Positions 45,373-54,501 of a stretch of DNA of 64,000 nucleotides are shown here, piece by piece. Made by a program: the position numbers and the translations under genes. The DNA comes from Bacteroidota bacterium. GTDB lineage: Bacteria > Bacteroidota > Bacteroidia > AKYH767-A > 2013-40CM-41-45. The notes beneath the pieces were generated by a model that was not told the origin of the DNA, ran no database searches, and saw nothing but the letters and a program-made list of their open reading frames with translations. Each line of letters starts with the position of its first letter. The first letter of the stretch is position 1. The stretch is from contig SHNE01000041.1 in NCBI GenBank assembly GCA_004295015.1, forward strand, positions 1 through 64,000, written 5' to 3'.

Positions 45373-46221
45373 CTATTCCAAAACGATTTTTTCAGATAAG
45401 GCCTTTCCGTTCAATAGAGCCTTCAACAAATATATACCTCTCGGATAGGCATCCAGCCCCTCCAGAGTTTGAGAAAACGAACCCGCCTGCTGCTCTATGG
45501 AAACAAGATTTTTGATAAGTTTTCCGTCTATGGCGTACAGAGCCATGCCTACTGTTCCGGGCTTGCTCAGGGTATAACTGATTTTTAATTTATCTATGCA
45601 GGGGTTTTGTACAATGAGCATGTTTTTTGAGTCTTGATCATTGGCAATTCCGGTCGTTTGCATAGCGCTTACCAATTGTTCTCCACGATAAACATAATCT
45701 CCGGCTTCATTATTAGCGGCATTGGAGGCTAGTCCGCAAAATGAAAAACTCAGATCCCCAATGTTGGTCAAAGGCGCAGTCCATTGAAAACTAAAAACGG
45801 CAGAATCGATTCCGGCACCTCCATTTAGGGTGTGAACGATATTTCTTCTGCTTACCGAGTTTATTGTTCTGGATTTAATTTGAGTGTGGGCTGCATCACT
45901 TACCAGTAAAGTCCCCGCATTTTGATTTGTTTGATCGATTGCCTCAAACCCTAGCCCGAATAGGTGGTTGCCGCTTCGGCTAACGACCACTTCAATCGTA
46001 TAAGTTTGGCCCGGTTCGTATTGCCAGTTGATCATATTTGATCGGGCTATCACGGATCCTCCACCACTGTTTAGGGCGTAGCTGTTGTGGCAGTTGAGAC
46101 AAGTGCTTTCTCCGCTTGAACCGGTATAGCCTGCTTTACCATTGTCACTCCAGATTTCGGCAGTGAGAATGGATATTGTACTTATAAAGACCAGGAGAAT
46201 TAGAACATTTTTTTTTATCAT
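45373..46221 (-). CDS. Choice-of-anchor V domain protein with CxxCH motif and T9SS sorting domain
   Basis: Protein of 282 residues with signal peptide (MIKKNVLILLVFISTISILTAE). Residues about 22-45 contain GYTGSSGESTCLNCHNSY, a standard CxxCH motif that could hold one c-type heme. The following beta-sandwich (Reelin-like, EPGQTYTIEVVVSRSGNHLFGLGFEA, FSFQWTAPLT) is the choice-of-anchor V domain. The last 75 residues are a T9SS type A domain (NPCIDKLKISYTL, PRGIYLLKALLNGK). It should sit on the cell surface. Together with the lipoproteins and barrel downstream it suggests a surface redox function, although a terminator at 45306 separates the transcripts. Confidence 0.85.
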   Translation of the reverse strand: MIKKNVLILLVFISTISILTAEIWSDNGKAGYTGSSGESTCLNCHNSYALNSGGGSVIARSNMINWQYEPGQTYTIEVVVSRSGNHLFGLGFEAIDQTNQNAGTLLVSDAAHTQIKSRTINSVSRRNIVHTLNGGAGIDSAVFSFQWTAPLTNIGDLSFSFCGLASNAANNEAGDYVYRGEQLVSAMQTTGIANDQDSKNMLIVQNPCIDKLKISYTLSKPGTVGMALYAIDGKLIKNLVSIEQQAGSFSQTLEGLDAYPRGIYLLKALLNGKALSEKIVLE

Positions 46222-46540
46222 TTTGAGTTTTAAGCTTTGCAGGATTCGGGTTACTAAAAACTTCGATTCAAACCTATACAGGAATTTGGGATGAATTCTG
46301 ATTTTTCAATGAAATGTAAAATGTTTGTTTTAAATTCATTTTGGTTCCAATTTTGACACGGTTCAATTTGAGATTTGAACAATAATCAGTTTGGGATTAT
46401 TTTTTAATTATCTTATGCAAATCTGACTTACCTTTAGACCTATTGAATTTATCTTTTGGGATGAAATAATTGAATGCATATTTGGTTTATACATATTATA
46501 CTTGTTTGCAGGAAGAAATCAATCAATTAATCAATAACCT
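46222..46540. other. Intergenic region between divergent genes
   Basis: 319 AT-rich bases between the choice-of-anchor V gene (minus) and the response-regulator gene (plus). TTTG at 46455-46458 and CATATTTG at 46477-46484 (18-base spacer) form a weak plus-strand promoter candidate. On the minus strand TAGGTTTG (complement of 46269-46276) could serve the choice-of-anchor V gene. No coding frame or RNA gene is seen. Confidence 0.4.
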
Positions 46541-47218
46541 ATGAAAATACTTATTGTAGAAGACGAACAGGAGTTATTGCAATCCATGGTATCCTTTTTG
46601 AAAGGATCAGGAATGACATGCGACATGGCAACAAATCTCAATGATGCAGTAGAAAAAATAGACATGTCCGATTACGATTGTATTGTGTTGGATATCGGTT
46701 TACCTGACGGAAGCGGGTTAAAGTTGATTGAGGAATTACAAAAGAAAGATCATCAAACAGGGGTCGTCATTGTTTCAGCAAGAAATTCTTTGGAAGATCG
46801 CCTGACCGGATTAAATATCGGAGCGGATGATTATGTCACGAAACCTTTTTATATGCCTGAACTTGTCGCAAGAATAAAATCGGTTTTTCGTCGCCGTTCT
46901 TTTCAGGGACAAAATGAAATCATTCACAATGAGCTTAAGGTAATACCCGATGAAATGTTGATGTATGTACACGAGAAACTTATCAGCCTGACCAAGAAAG
47001 AACATGAGTTATTACTCTATTTTTTAAGTAACAGCAATAAGGTTCTCACAAAAGAGTCCATCGCCGAACATTTATGGGGTGATCATGCAGATATGGCAGA
47101 TTCTTTTGACTTCATCTACAGCCACATTAAAAATCTCAGAAAAAAAATTACAGATAACGGCGGGAAAGACTATCTTAAATCGATATACGGCGTAGGATAT
47201 AAATTTTCCAACGAATGA
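46541..47218 (+). CDS. OmpR-family response regulator
   Basis: Protein of 225 residues. The receiver domain (1-118) has the acidic pair E7-D8 (VEDEQ), phospho-acceptor D51 (IVLDIGLPDG), SARN switch residues near 94 and K102-type Lys in DDYVTKPFYMPEL. The C-terminal winged-helix DNA-binding domain (about 128-225) has LISLTKKEHELLLYFL and SHIKNLRKKI, ending IYGVGYKFSNE. It is activated by phosphotransfer from the histidine kinase encoded next, with which it overlaps by 4 bases (ATGA). The signal is unknown. Its regulon could include the glycine-rich surface protein downstream, which is inference from position. Confidence 0.95.
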   Translation: MKILIVEDEQELLQSMVSFLKGSGMTCDMATNLNDAVEKIDMSDYDCIVLDIGLPDGSGLKLIEELQKKDHQTGVVIVSARNSLEDRLTGLNIGADDYVTKPFYMPELVARIKSVFRRRSFQGQNEIIHNELKVIPDEMLMYVHEKLISLTKKEHELLLYFLSNSNKVLTKESIAEHLWGDHADMADSFDFIYSHIKNLRKKITDNGGKDYLKSIYGVGYKFSNE

Positions 47219-48504
47219 AGTTATTAAATGTAACGAACAGGTATTACATCGCAATCGCTTTAGCTCTTTTGTTGATCAGTAGCGCTTTTCTGTCTTACCG
47301 GGTGTTTGATTTACTTGACAATGAAATATCTGAGCACATGCTCTTCGAGAAGATGGAAATCGAAAAGCAATTGTCTGCTCAAAGAGATATTCAGGGAATA
47401 AACTTTGTGATCGGAGACAAGATTGAAATAGAACCACTGGAGAAATTTACAACCTTTCGCGTTTCATTGGTTGATACCATCAAGTTTGATCCTTACGAAG
47501 ATGCCGTTGTACCTTACAGGCGTCTTTCTTACGAGCAGCTCATTGGTGAAGACAGTTATCGAATTACACTTTGGAAAAGACTGAGTGAGACTGAGGGACT
47601 GTTTAGCGGTGTGGCCTTCACATTATTACTCGTTGCAATTGATATCATAGCCTGCTTTTATTTTCTGAACAGATGGTTTTCAAAGAGGGTATGGAAACCT
47701 TTCTACCGGGCTTTGAGCGGATTGAAGCATTTCGATTTGCATAAAGGAGAGCGAATAAGTTTTCAGCGCTCAGAGATTGAGGAGTTCAATACATTGAATG
47801 TAGAATTGAGCAAACTGACAGATAAAGTGGCAAGGGATTATCAAAATTTACGGGAGTTTACTGAAAACATGTCTCATGAAACTCAAACTCCTCTTGCCAT
47901 CATACGATCAAAATTGGAATTACTTGTTCAGTCGGAAAAACTTGATTCAGAACAATTGGGTCATATAAAAAGCGCCCTGGATTCGGTTAACCGATTGTCT
48001 AAAATGAACAAGAGTTTGATTCTCCTCACCCGTATTGAGAATGATCAATACAACATTGCGGAGGCTTTGAACTTTTCTCAGTTGATAAGACGACACCTTG
48101 ACAAATTTGACTTGTTCATCTCCTCGCGAGAACTTCAGCTGAAATTAAATCTGGAAGAAAATGTATGGATAAAAATAAATCCGAATCTTGCCGACATCCT
48201 GCTAAGCAATTTACTTTCCAATGCTATCAAGTATAATACAATTCATGGAGAGTTGAAGATTGATCTCACTTCTTCTCAGCTAAAAATTTCAAATAGCGGA
48301 GCGCCGTTAACCATTGAAGGAGATCAAATTTTTGAACGATTTAAAAAGGGAGATCAACCGGATTCTGTTGGATTGGGTTTAGCTATTGTCAAAAAGGTTT
48401 GCGACCATTGCTCATGTGATATCCATTATACTTACCGGGACGACCGCCATGTATTTACCATAGAATTTCCTGTGGAGAAAGTAATTGATGAAGAAGAAGC
48501 TTAG
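47215..48504 (+). CDS. Sensor histidine kinase
   Basis: Membrane kinase of 429 residues. Two membrane helices (about 8-30 and 130-152) enclose a periplasmic sensor of about 100 residues without a recognised domain. The cytoplasmic part has the HisKA H-box MSHETQTPLAII with phospho-acceptor H221, the N-box LLSNLLSNAIKYN and the G2-type loop VGLGLAIVKKV. The G1 loop reads SNSGAPL instead of DxGxG, as often in Bacteroidota kinases. It phosphorylates the response regulator encoded just upstream. Its last residues are acidic (DEEEA). Confidence 0.93.
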   Translation: MKLLNVTNRYYIAIALALLLISSAFLSYRVFDLLDNEISEHMLFEKMEIEKQLSAQRDIQGINFVIGDKIEIEPLEKFTTFRVSLVDTIKFDPYEDAVVPYRRLSYEQLIGEDSYRITLWKRLSETEGLFSGVAFTLLLVAIDIIACFYFLNRWFSKRVWKPFYRALSGLKHFDLHKGERISFQRSEIEEFNTLNVELSKLTDKVARDYQNLREFTENMSHETQTPLAIIRSKLELLVQSEKLDSEQLGHIKSALDSVNRLSKMNKSLILLTRIENDQYNIAEALNFSQLIRRHLDKFDLFISSRELQLKLNLEENVWIKINPNLADILLSNLLSNAIKYNTIHGELKIDLTSSQLKISNSGAPLTIEGDQIFERFKKGDQPDSVGLGLAIVKKVCDHCSCDIHYTYRDDRHVFTIEFPVEKVIDEEEA

Positions 48505-48728
48505 AAGATTTTTTTGACAATTTACAGTATAAGTTAATTAGAGTTTCTGTTGAATTCTATATATTTCTTACACTCTTTTTATATCGAAAGATTTCCGGAA
48601 TCAGTTTATTCAGCGAAATAAAAAGTTTTTCGTTGAAAATTTTCTGCTAGGTCTTACCAAATCAAGTATTTCATAAACTTCCATGATAGCATTTCGTATC
48701 CTATTAAGTATAATAAGCTTAATTTATC

Positions 48729-50909
48729 ATGAAGTATTCATTACGTCCAAGCGTTTCTTTAACAACGAAGTTGACCACCCGTACATGGGTACTCGCTACC
48801 GTTGGTCTGCTTGCATTTTCAGTTTCGCTAGTCCTTATTTCGAATTTCGGAGTACATCAGCCTGCTGTAGCTGCTGTCGGTTTTCATGGGAATAAAACAA
48901 TCACCGGTTCCAATGTTATTTTGAATGAGTATACAACACTTACTTCAAGTGCCTCTAGTGGTTCTACAAGTTTAACTGTAGCCAATGCATACCTAAACCA
49001 AAACAATCGTTTCGCCTCGAATCTTGCGGCAGGAGAGCTAATTCTCATTATTCAAATGCAGGGAGCAACTCTCGATGAAACAGATGGATCAACCTATGGC
49101 GCAGTAGCCTCCTATGGAAATGCCGGTAAGCGTGAATTTGTTGAAGTAGCTTCTGTCCCCAATAGTACAACGATTAGTTTGGTTAACGCACTGAGTAAAA
49201 GTTACTCGGCCAGTGGTAAGGTTCAAATTGTCCGCATTCCGAGATATGAAATTTTCACCATCCAATCGGGTGCTTCTGTTACTTGTCCTGCATGGGATGG
49301 TGCTACGGGTGGGATCGTAAGTATTGAAGCAAATAAAACCACAACCATAAACGGATCAATTAATGTTTCAGGAAAAGGTTTCAGAGGTGGTACCGTTGAA
49401 CAGAAAACATCGACACCGGGTAACCATACAACATATCGCTCAAGCAATGATATAGATGGTGCAGAAAAAGGAGAAGGTATAGGTGGTTATCAGTCTTCTT
49501 ATGTCAATGGTCGTTACGGCCGGGGTGCTCCTGCCAATGGAGGTGGAGGTGGAAATTCCCATAATGCCGGCGGCGGCGGTGGTGCCAATGGAGGTTCATC
49601 AGGTTCCTGGACTGGATTCGGAAATCCACATAATTTGAATTCCAATTGGACTACAGCATGGAATCTTGAAGGCGCTGGATTTTCTTCCACTACTTCGAGT
49701 GGTGGTGGCCGAGGGGGCTATTCCTGGTCTAATGGTGCACAGAATCCTATAACGACAGGGCCGGGTGACGCATCATGGTCCGGTGACAGTAGATATAATG
49801 TTGGTGGGTTTGGTGGAAGACCATTGAGTTATTCATCAGGCAAAATGTATTTGGGTGGAGGTGGTGGTGCCGGCGATTCGAACAATAATGTTGGAACGCC
49901 CGGGGGAAATGGGGGCGGTATCGTTTATCTTCTAAGTGGTGGAGCCGTAAGCGGAACCGGAATTATAAATGCTAATGGAGAGTCAGTCCCGGCATCCAGC
50001 GGTTCGCCCGGAGATGCAGGTGGCGGTGGTGGTGGTGGCGGAACCATTATTATTTTCACCTATGGTGCCTCTATCAGTGGACTTACTTTGAGTGCAAATG
50101 GTGGTGCCGGAGGAAGCCAAAGTCTTAATAACGGAAATGAGGTTGAAGGAAATGGCGGCGGCGGCGGCGGCGGATATATCAGCACTACGAACAATACCGG
50201 TTTGACAAGAACAGTCAATGGTGGAGCATATGGGACTACTAACGCACCTCCTATGTCAGCCTTTATCGCCAATGGCGCAACTTCCGGTGGGCCGGGAACA
50301 ATTACTACTGGACCTCCGAATCCTTACACCACGCCGACACCATTGCCGGTTAAGCTAAGTTCCTTTTCCGGTCAAGTGGTAAATAACACCGTGAAGTTGA
50401 AATGGGTAACAAGTTCAGAATTGAATAATGATTATTTCAGTATCGAACAAAGTAGAGATGGTGCTGAGTTTTCAGAAATAGCAAAAGTTCAAGGCGCAGG
50501 AAATAGTACGATCGAAATTAATTACAGCTACAATGATGATAAGCCTCTTAATGGAAGCAGCTACTATCGTTTGAGCCAAACGGATTATGATGGGAAACGA
50601 GAAACATTTAACACGATCATGCTGAAACTTGACAAGACGGGTTCGGTCGAACCATTTTCGATTGTATCTGCCTCGCCGGTTCCATTCAAAGACAAGCTTC
50701 ATATAGAATTTCAAACCATAGAGTCACGAAGTGTAGAGCTTTGGCTATTAAGTGCAGAGGGTAAAGTTATCCGCAGAGCCAGAATGAATGCCAGTTCCGG
50801 AAATAATAGTTTTGACTGGAAAGATTTGTCGGATCTGAAGCCTGGAACCTATCTGGTTTACATATTATCAAATGGAAAAAGCCTTTCGGCCAGGAAAATC
50901 GTTAAATAG
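48729..50909 (+). CDS. Glycine-rich surface protein with T9SS sorting domain
   Basis: Protein of 726 residues. A long basic N-terminus precedes a hydrophobic signal segment (about 21-40). Residues 50-190 are beta-rich (TGSNVILNEYTTLTSS, ELILIIQMQGATLDE). Residues about 210-500 are strongly glycine-rich, with runs of five to seven Gly (GGGGGNSHNAGGGGGANGG, DAGGGGGGGGTIII) and right-handed-helix-like strand patterns. Next is the Bacteroidota-specific segment LPVKLSSFSGQ... LKWVTSSELNNDYFSIEQS, and then a T9SS type A tail (LKPGTYLVYILSNGK). It is probably an adhesin or matrix component. It follows the two-component genes and is followed by a terminator. Confidence 0.82.
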   Translation: MKYSLRPSVSLTTKLTTRTWVLATVGLLAFSVSLVLISNFGVHQPAVAAVGFHGNKTITGSNVILNEYTTLTSSASSGSTSLTVANAYLNQNNRFASNLAAGELILIIQMQGATLDETDGSTYGAVASYGNAGKREFVEVASVPNSTTISLVNALSKSYSASGKVQIVRIPRYEIFTIQSGASVTCPAWDGATGGIVSIEANKTTTINGSINVSGKGFRGGTVEQKTSTPGNHTTYRSSNDIDGAEKGEGIGGYQSSYVNGRYGRGAPANGGGGGNSHNAGGGGGANGGSSGSWTGFGNPHNLNSNWTTAWNLEGAGFSSTTSSGGGRGGYSWSNGAQNPITTGPGDASWSGDSRYNVGGFGGRPLSYSSGKMYLGGGGGAGDSNNNVGTPGGNGGGIVYLLSGGAVSGTGIINANGESVPASSGSPGDAGGGGGGGGTIIIFTYGASISGLTLSANGGAGGSQSLNNGNEVEGNGGGGGGGYISTTNNTGLTRTVNGGAYGTTNAPPMSAFIANGATSGGPGTITTGPPNPYTTPTPLPVKLSSFSGQVVNNTVKLKWVTSSELNNDYFSIEQSRDGAEFSEIAKVQGAGNSTIEINYSYNDDKPLNGSSYYRLSQTDYDGKRETFNTIMLKLDKTGSVEPFSIVSASPVPFKDKLHIEFQTIESRSVELWLLSAEGKVIRRARMNASSGNNSFDWKDLSDLKPGTYLVYILSNGKSLSARKIVK

Positions 50910-50946
50910 AATTTCCTAAGCACAAAGCGGACGAAATTGTTCCTGA

Positions 50947-50980
50947 AACAAGCCTGTTATTTAAGCAGGCTTGTTTTATA
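50947..50980 (+). terminator. Hairpin terminator after the glycine-rich protein
   Basis: A perfect 10-bp stem AACAAGCCTG (50947-50956) / CAGGCTTGTT (50966-50975) with a 9-base loop is followed by a short T-rich stretch (TTTTATA). It begins 38 bases after the stop codon. Confidence 0.8.
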
Positions 50981-51079
50981 ATGATAGTCGATGCTGAAAA
51001 GCATCTATTTTTAAGGCCTTCCTAGGGTATCATTTATTTATATGCTTTGATAAATCTTTTTTCAGAGGCTGAAAAGGCG

Positions 51080-51087
51080 TACCTTTG
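51080..51087 (+). promoter_or_regulatory. TAnnTTTG element immediately before the purF-type start
   Basis: TACCTTTG lies only 6 bases before the ATG at 51094. If it is a -7 element, transcription would start at or next to the start codon, giving a leaderless or nearly leaderless mRNA. The upstream TTTG at 51046-51049 is 30 bases away, too far for the standard spacing, so the call is weak. Confidence 0.3.
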
Positions 51088-51093
51088 TAAGGC

Positions 51094-52995
51094 ATGTCGG
51101 ACATTCTTCATCACGAGTGCGGGATAGCCCTTATCCGCCTCTTAAAGCCACTTTCATACTACCAGAAAAAGTATGGTACTGCTTTTTATGGATCGAATAA
51201 GTTATATCTCCTCATGGAGAAACAACATAACCGGGGACAAGACGGTGCCGGTGTTGCCAACATCAAATTTGACGTCGAACCCGGAACTCGTTATATCAGT
51301 CGTTACAGATCCAACGATTCCCATCCTATTGCCGATCTTTTTGCGAGGATTAATTCTAAGTTTGAAGAGGTAAAACTTAGTACACCAGAACGTCTGCAGG
51401 ATACAGCCTGGTTAAAGAAGAATGTGGCTTTTACCGGAGAACTTTGGCTCGGGCACCTTCGCTATGGTACCTATGGTGGAAATAGTATTGAAGCCTGCCA
51501 TCCCTTTCTCCGTCAAAATAACTGGATGACCAGAAACCTGGTTGTGGCCGGTAATTTCAACATGACAAATGTGGATGAACTCTTTAACGATCTTATTAAA
51601 GTAGGACAACACCCAAAGGAAAAAGCGGATACTATTACTGTTATGGAAAATATTGGTCATTTTCTTGATGAGGAAAATGATTCATTGTATTACAAGTTTA
51701 AAGAGCTTGGCAATAGCAAACAGGAAATAAGTCCATTAATCGCGGAGCACCTTGACATTTCAAATATTCTTAAAAATTCATCACTGAACTGGGATGGAGG
51801 ATATACCATTGCGGGCTTGCTTGGCCATGGTGATGCATTCGTCCTACGGGATCCTGCAGGAATTCGCCCGGCATATTTTTATCAGGATGATGAAGTTGTT
51901 GTCGTTACATCCGAGCGTCCGGCTATTCAGACTGCTTTCAATGTTCCGGTAGAAAGTATTCGTGAAATTCGCCCGGGTCATGCTTTGATCATCAAGAAAA
52001 ATGGAAAAGTTACAGAGCAATTGATCAAGGAGCCAACTCAAAAATTAAGCTGCTCTTTCGAACGCATTTATTTTTCCCGCGGAAGTGATGCAGACATTTA
52101 TAAAGAACGTAAAGAACTGGGAAGACTTTTGTGTCAGTCTACTTTACAGGCTGTTGACTACGATCTCCGAAATACCGTTTTTTCTTTCATACCAAATACA
52201 GCCGAGACAGCTTTCTATGGTATGTTTCATGGAATGGAAGACTATCTCCGTGATGTTAAGAAGAGAAAAATAAAGGCTCTTGGTTCTAACCCTACAGACG
52301 AGGCGATTACTGAAATACTTTCTATTCGTCCAAGGATTGAAAAGATTGCAATCAAAGATGCCAAGCTTCGAACATTTATCACGAATGATGAAGACCGAAG
52401 CGAACTTGTTGCCCATGTCTATGACGTAACTTATGGAACCATCCGACAGGGTCTGGATAATCTGGTTGTTATTGATGATTCCATTGTTCGGGGTACAACA
52501 CTGAAAAATTCTATTCTTCGAATGCTTGACCGGCTCAATCCAAAGAAAATTGTAGTCGTCTCTTCAGCTCCTCAAATTCGTTATCCTGATTGTTATGGTA
52601 TTGACATGGCGCGCATCGGTGACTTGGTGGCTTTTCGTGCGGCAATTACTTTGTTGGAAGAAAATAATCAGGAGCACATCATTGATGAGGTGTATGAGCG
52701 CTGTAAAGAGCAATTGGAAAAGGGTGTCAATGAAATGAAGAATTTTGTTCGAATGATTTACCAACCATTTACTGCAGAACAAATCAGTGATAAAATTTCA
52801 GAATTGGTAAGGCCCAATGATTTTAAATCGGAATTAAAAATCATCTTTCAAAAAATTGAAGACCTACACAGTGCTTGTCCGAATCACCGGGGTGACTGGT
52901 ATTTTTCAGGTAATTATCCTACACCCGGAGGTAACAGGGTAGTGAGTAAAGCCTTCATCAATTACATCGAAGGAATTAATGAAAGAGCATATTAA
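51094..52995 (+). CDS. Amidophosphoribosyltransferase, large Bacteroidota-type (PurF-like)
   Basis: Protein of 633 residues, about 120-150 longer than standard PurF. It makes 5-phosphoribosylamine from glutamine and PRPP, the first step of purine synthesis. The N-terminal glutaminase domain begins MSDILHHECGIALIRL. C9 is the expected nucleophile, so an eight-residue propeptide would have to be removed. NRGQDGAGVA and GHLRYGTYGG follow. The PRPP loop VVIDDSIVRGTT is at about 458-469. The C-terminal extension (about 520-633) includes CPNHRGDWYFSGNYPTPGG. Many Bacteroidota carry this long form beside a standard PurF, so its exact role (main or second enzyme) cannot be fixed here. Confidence 0.88.
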   Translation: MSDILHHECGIALIRLLKPLSYYQKKYGTAFYGSNKLYLLMEKQHNRGQDGAGVANIKFDVEPGTRYISRYRSNDSHPIADLFARINSKFEEVKLSTPERLQDTAWLKKNVAFTGELWLGHLRYGTYGGNSIEACHPFLRQNNWMTRNLVVAGNFNMTNVDELFNDLIKVGQHPKEKADTITVMENIGHFLDEENDSLYYKFKELGNSKQEISPLIAEHLDISNILKNSSLNWDGGYTIAGLLGHGDAFVLRDPAGIRPAYFYQDDEVVVVTSERPAIQTAFNVPVESIREIRPGHALIIKKNGKVTEQLIKEPTQKLSCSFERIYFSRGSDADIYKERKELGRLLCQSTLQAVDYDLRNTVFSFIPNTAETAFYGMFHGMEDYLRDVKKRKIKALGSNPTDEAITEILSIRPRIEKIAIKDAKLRTFITNDEDRSELVAHVYDVTYGTIRQGLDNLVVIDDSIVRGTTLKNSILRMLDRLNPKKIVVVSSAPQIRYPDCYGIDMARIGDLVAFRAAITLLEENNQEHIIDEVYERCKEQLEKGVNEMKNFVRMIYQPFTAEQISDKISELVRPNDFKSELKIIFQKIEDLHSACPNHRGDWYFSGNYPTPGGNRVVSKAFINYIEGINERAY

Positions 52996-53023
52996 TTCTG
53001 CTTTTAATAAATCCGAATAAATT

Positions 53024-54358
53024 TTATTGATTTAAGCTCAACGATAAAGTTTCCATTGCTTCTGCAACAGGAATACGTTGGCCATCACGATAAGCAACAA
53101 CAAAAGCATCCGTGATATGTTCCCGTGTCTCACGTTCAAAGGACTTTGCCGGTTCAAATCGTGAAAAAGTTCCAATGCAATATTTTTTCCACCCGTCTTG
53201 TTCAACCATATCAACAGGTCGGCTAATGTTAAATCGTTTCTCAAAGAACTCAGAATCTCGCGTCGGACTGCGTTTGGTGGCAGCTATTTGTACCCTGTAA
53301 TATATTCCTCTTTGAACATTCGGCATCATTGAATTGGCAGGGCCGGCAGAAGCCGAAACTTCTTCTTTTGCCGAACTCCCGGTGACTTGATTTTGTGTTT
53401 CAGTCTGCTCCGTCATTTCTGTGCCGGTTTCTGAAGTGTTTTCTACAGGAGGATTTGCCAATGCTGCGCCTGTGGGGACGCTTGCAACCAAGGCTGCACC
53501 GCTTGTTTTCGGGATAACACTACCTGTAGGCATAAATGTTTTTATAGATTCATCAGAGCCATAAACCATAATTCCCTGCAGAGACGGATTTTCTTCCAAG
53601 CCTGATTCCTTTGATGGGAAAATGGTATAACTGAATGACCATATTTTTTCTGCCGGCATTTCTTTCCAATGAAACTTTAGCAATGTTCCATGTTGATTGA
53701 AGCTGGCGTTATTTGCAGCATTAATCTCTACTGAATAACCTGCAGGAATCTGATCTATCCAGGATGCAGAACCGACTTCATTTTCATTGTCCACGTCTAT
53801 GGTAATTCTATACCCCTTCGACAGTTCACCTTTTTTTTCTTCAATGCTCCGTAGCAAATGGATGTTACCCGAATTTCCCGCAAATTCTTTTGCCGTCGAT
53901 ACAGGAAAATCATTCGTTATATAAATGGTATTTGTGGGAAGGCTTGTCTGTGAGGTGCTGTTATCCTGTGCACAGATAAACGTTCCATCAATTTTTTTAA
54001 ATCCCTCTGCAAGGGTCACATCAGTTTTTATTAAATAAGCTACAACAAGAACCGTTTTATCGGGCATATTGTCCCAAACAAATCGAACCATCTGATTTTC
54101 GAAATAAAACTGCGAACCTTCATTCTCGATTGCTGAAGCCGTAAATCCTGCAGGCAGAATTTGTTGTAAGACTGCACCTTTTTTAAGTGTACCTTTTTCT
54201 ATGCTGATGCGAACCATAAACTCATCGCCTGGATTACTTATCTGTGGAGTAGAGGAGCTGACAATAAGATTAGATTGATCTGACATCACAGCAAATGTGG
54301 CCAGCGCAAGTAGAATACATGAAAGAGTTAGGAGGCGTGTCATCATCGGATTTTTCAT
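53024..54358 (-). CDS. Exported protein with DUF11-like repeats and SPOR-like C-terminus
   Basis: Protein of 444 residues with a signal peptide (about 1-26). Two DUF11-like beta domains (about 30-150 and 160-270) describe similar strands (PGDEFMVRISIEKGTLKKGAVLQQILPAGFTA cut into parts; DQIPAGYSVEINAANNASF). A low-complexity linker rich in Ser/Thr/Glu follows (about 290-345). The C-terminal 95 residues resemble a SPOR-type fold (GIYYRVQIAATKRS, WKKYCIGTFSRFEPAKSF, DAFVVAYRDGQRIPV), which usually binds denuded peptidoglycan. No T9SS tail. Periplasmic envelope role likely. It is convergent with the purF-type gene. Confidence 0.72.
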   Translation of the reverse strand: MKNPMMTRLLTLSCILLALATFAVMSDQSNLIVSSSTPQISNPGDEFMVRISIEKGTLKKGAVLQQILPAGFTASAIENEGSQFYFENQMVRFVWDNMPDKTVLVVAYLIKTDVTLAEGFKKIDGTFICAQDNSTSQTSLPTNTIYITNDFPVSTAKEFAGNSGNIHLLRSIEEKKGELSKGYRITIDVDNENEVGSASWIDQIPAGYSVEINAANNASFNQHGTLLKFHWKEMPAEKIWSFSYTIFPSKESGLEENPSLQGIMVYGSDESIKTFMPTGSVIPKTSGAALVASVPTGAALANPPVENTSETGTEMTEQTETQNQVTGSSAKEEVSASAGPANSMMPNVQRGIYYRVQIAATKRSPTRDSEFFEKRFNISRPVDMVEQDGWKKYCIGTFSRFEPAKSFERETREHITDAFVVAYRDGQRIPVAEAMETLSLSLNQ

Positions 54359-54501
54359 TTCCGATAAATATAGATATGATCTTTCTGAAATATTCTTAGT
54401 TTAAAGTGTAGTATGCACCACAAGGTGTTGATAAAGACAGACGCCGGAAATTATATTACTTAGCTGCAGAACAGCCATAGAAAAGGAAAAACCTTCATTC
54501 G

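Noticed and set aside
49500-50250. Glycine-rich tract as a non-coding low-complexity or recombination region
   Set aside because: The frame is continuous through the tract and ends in a proper T9SS domain.
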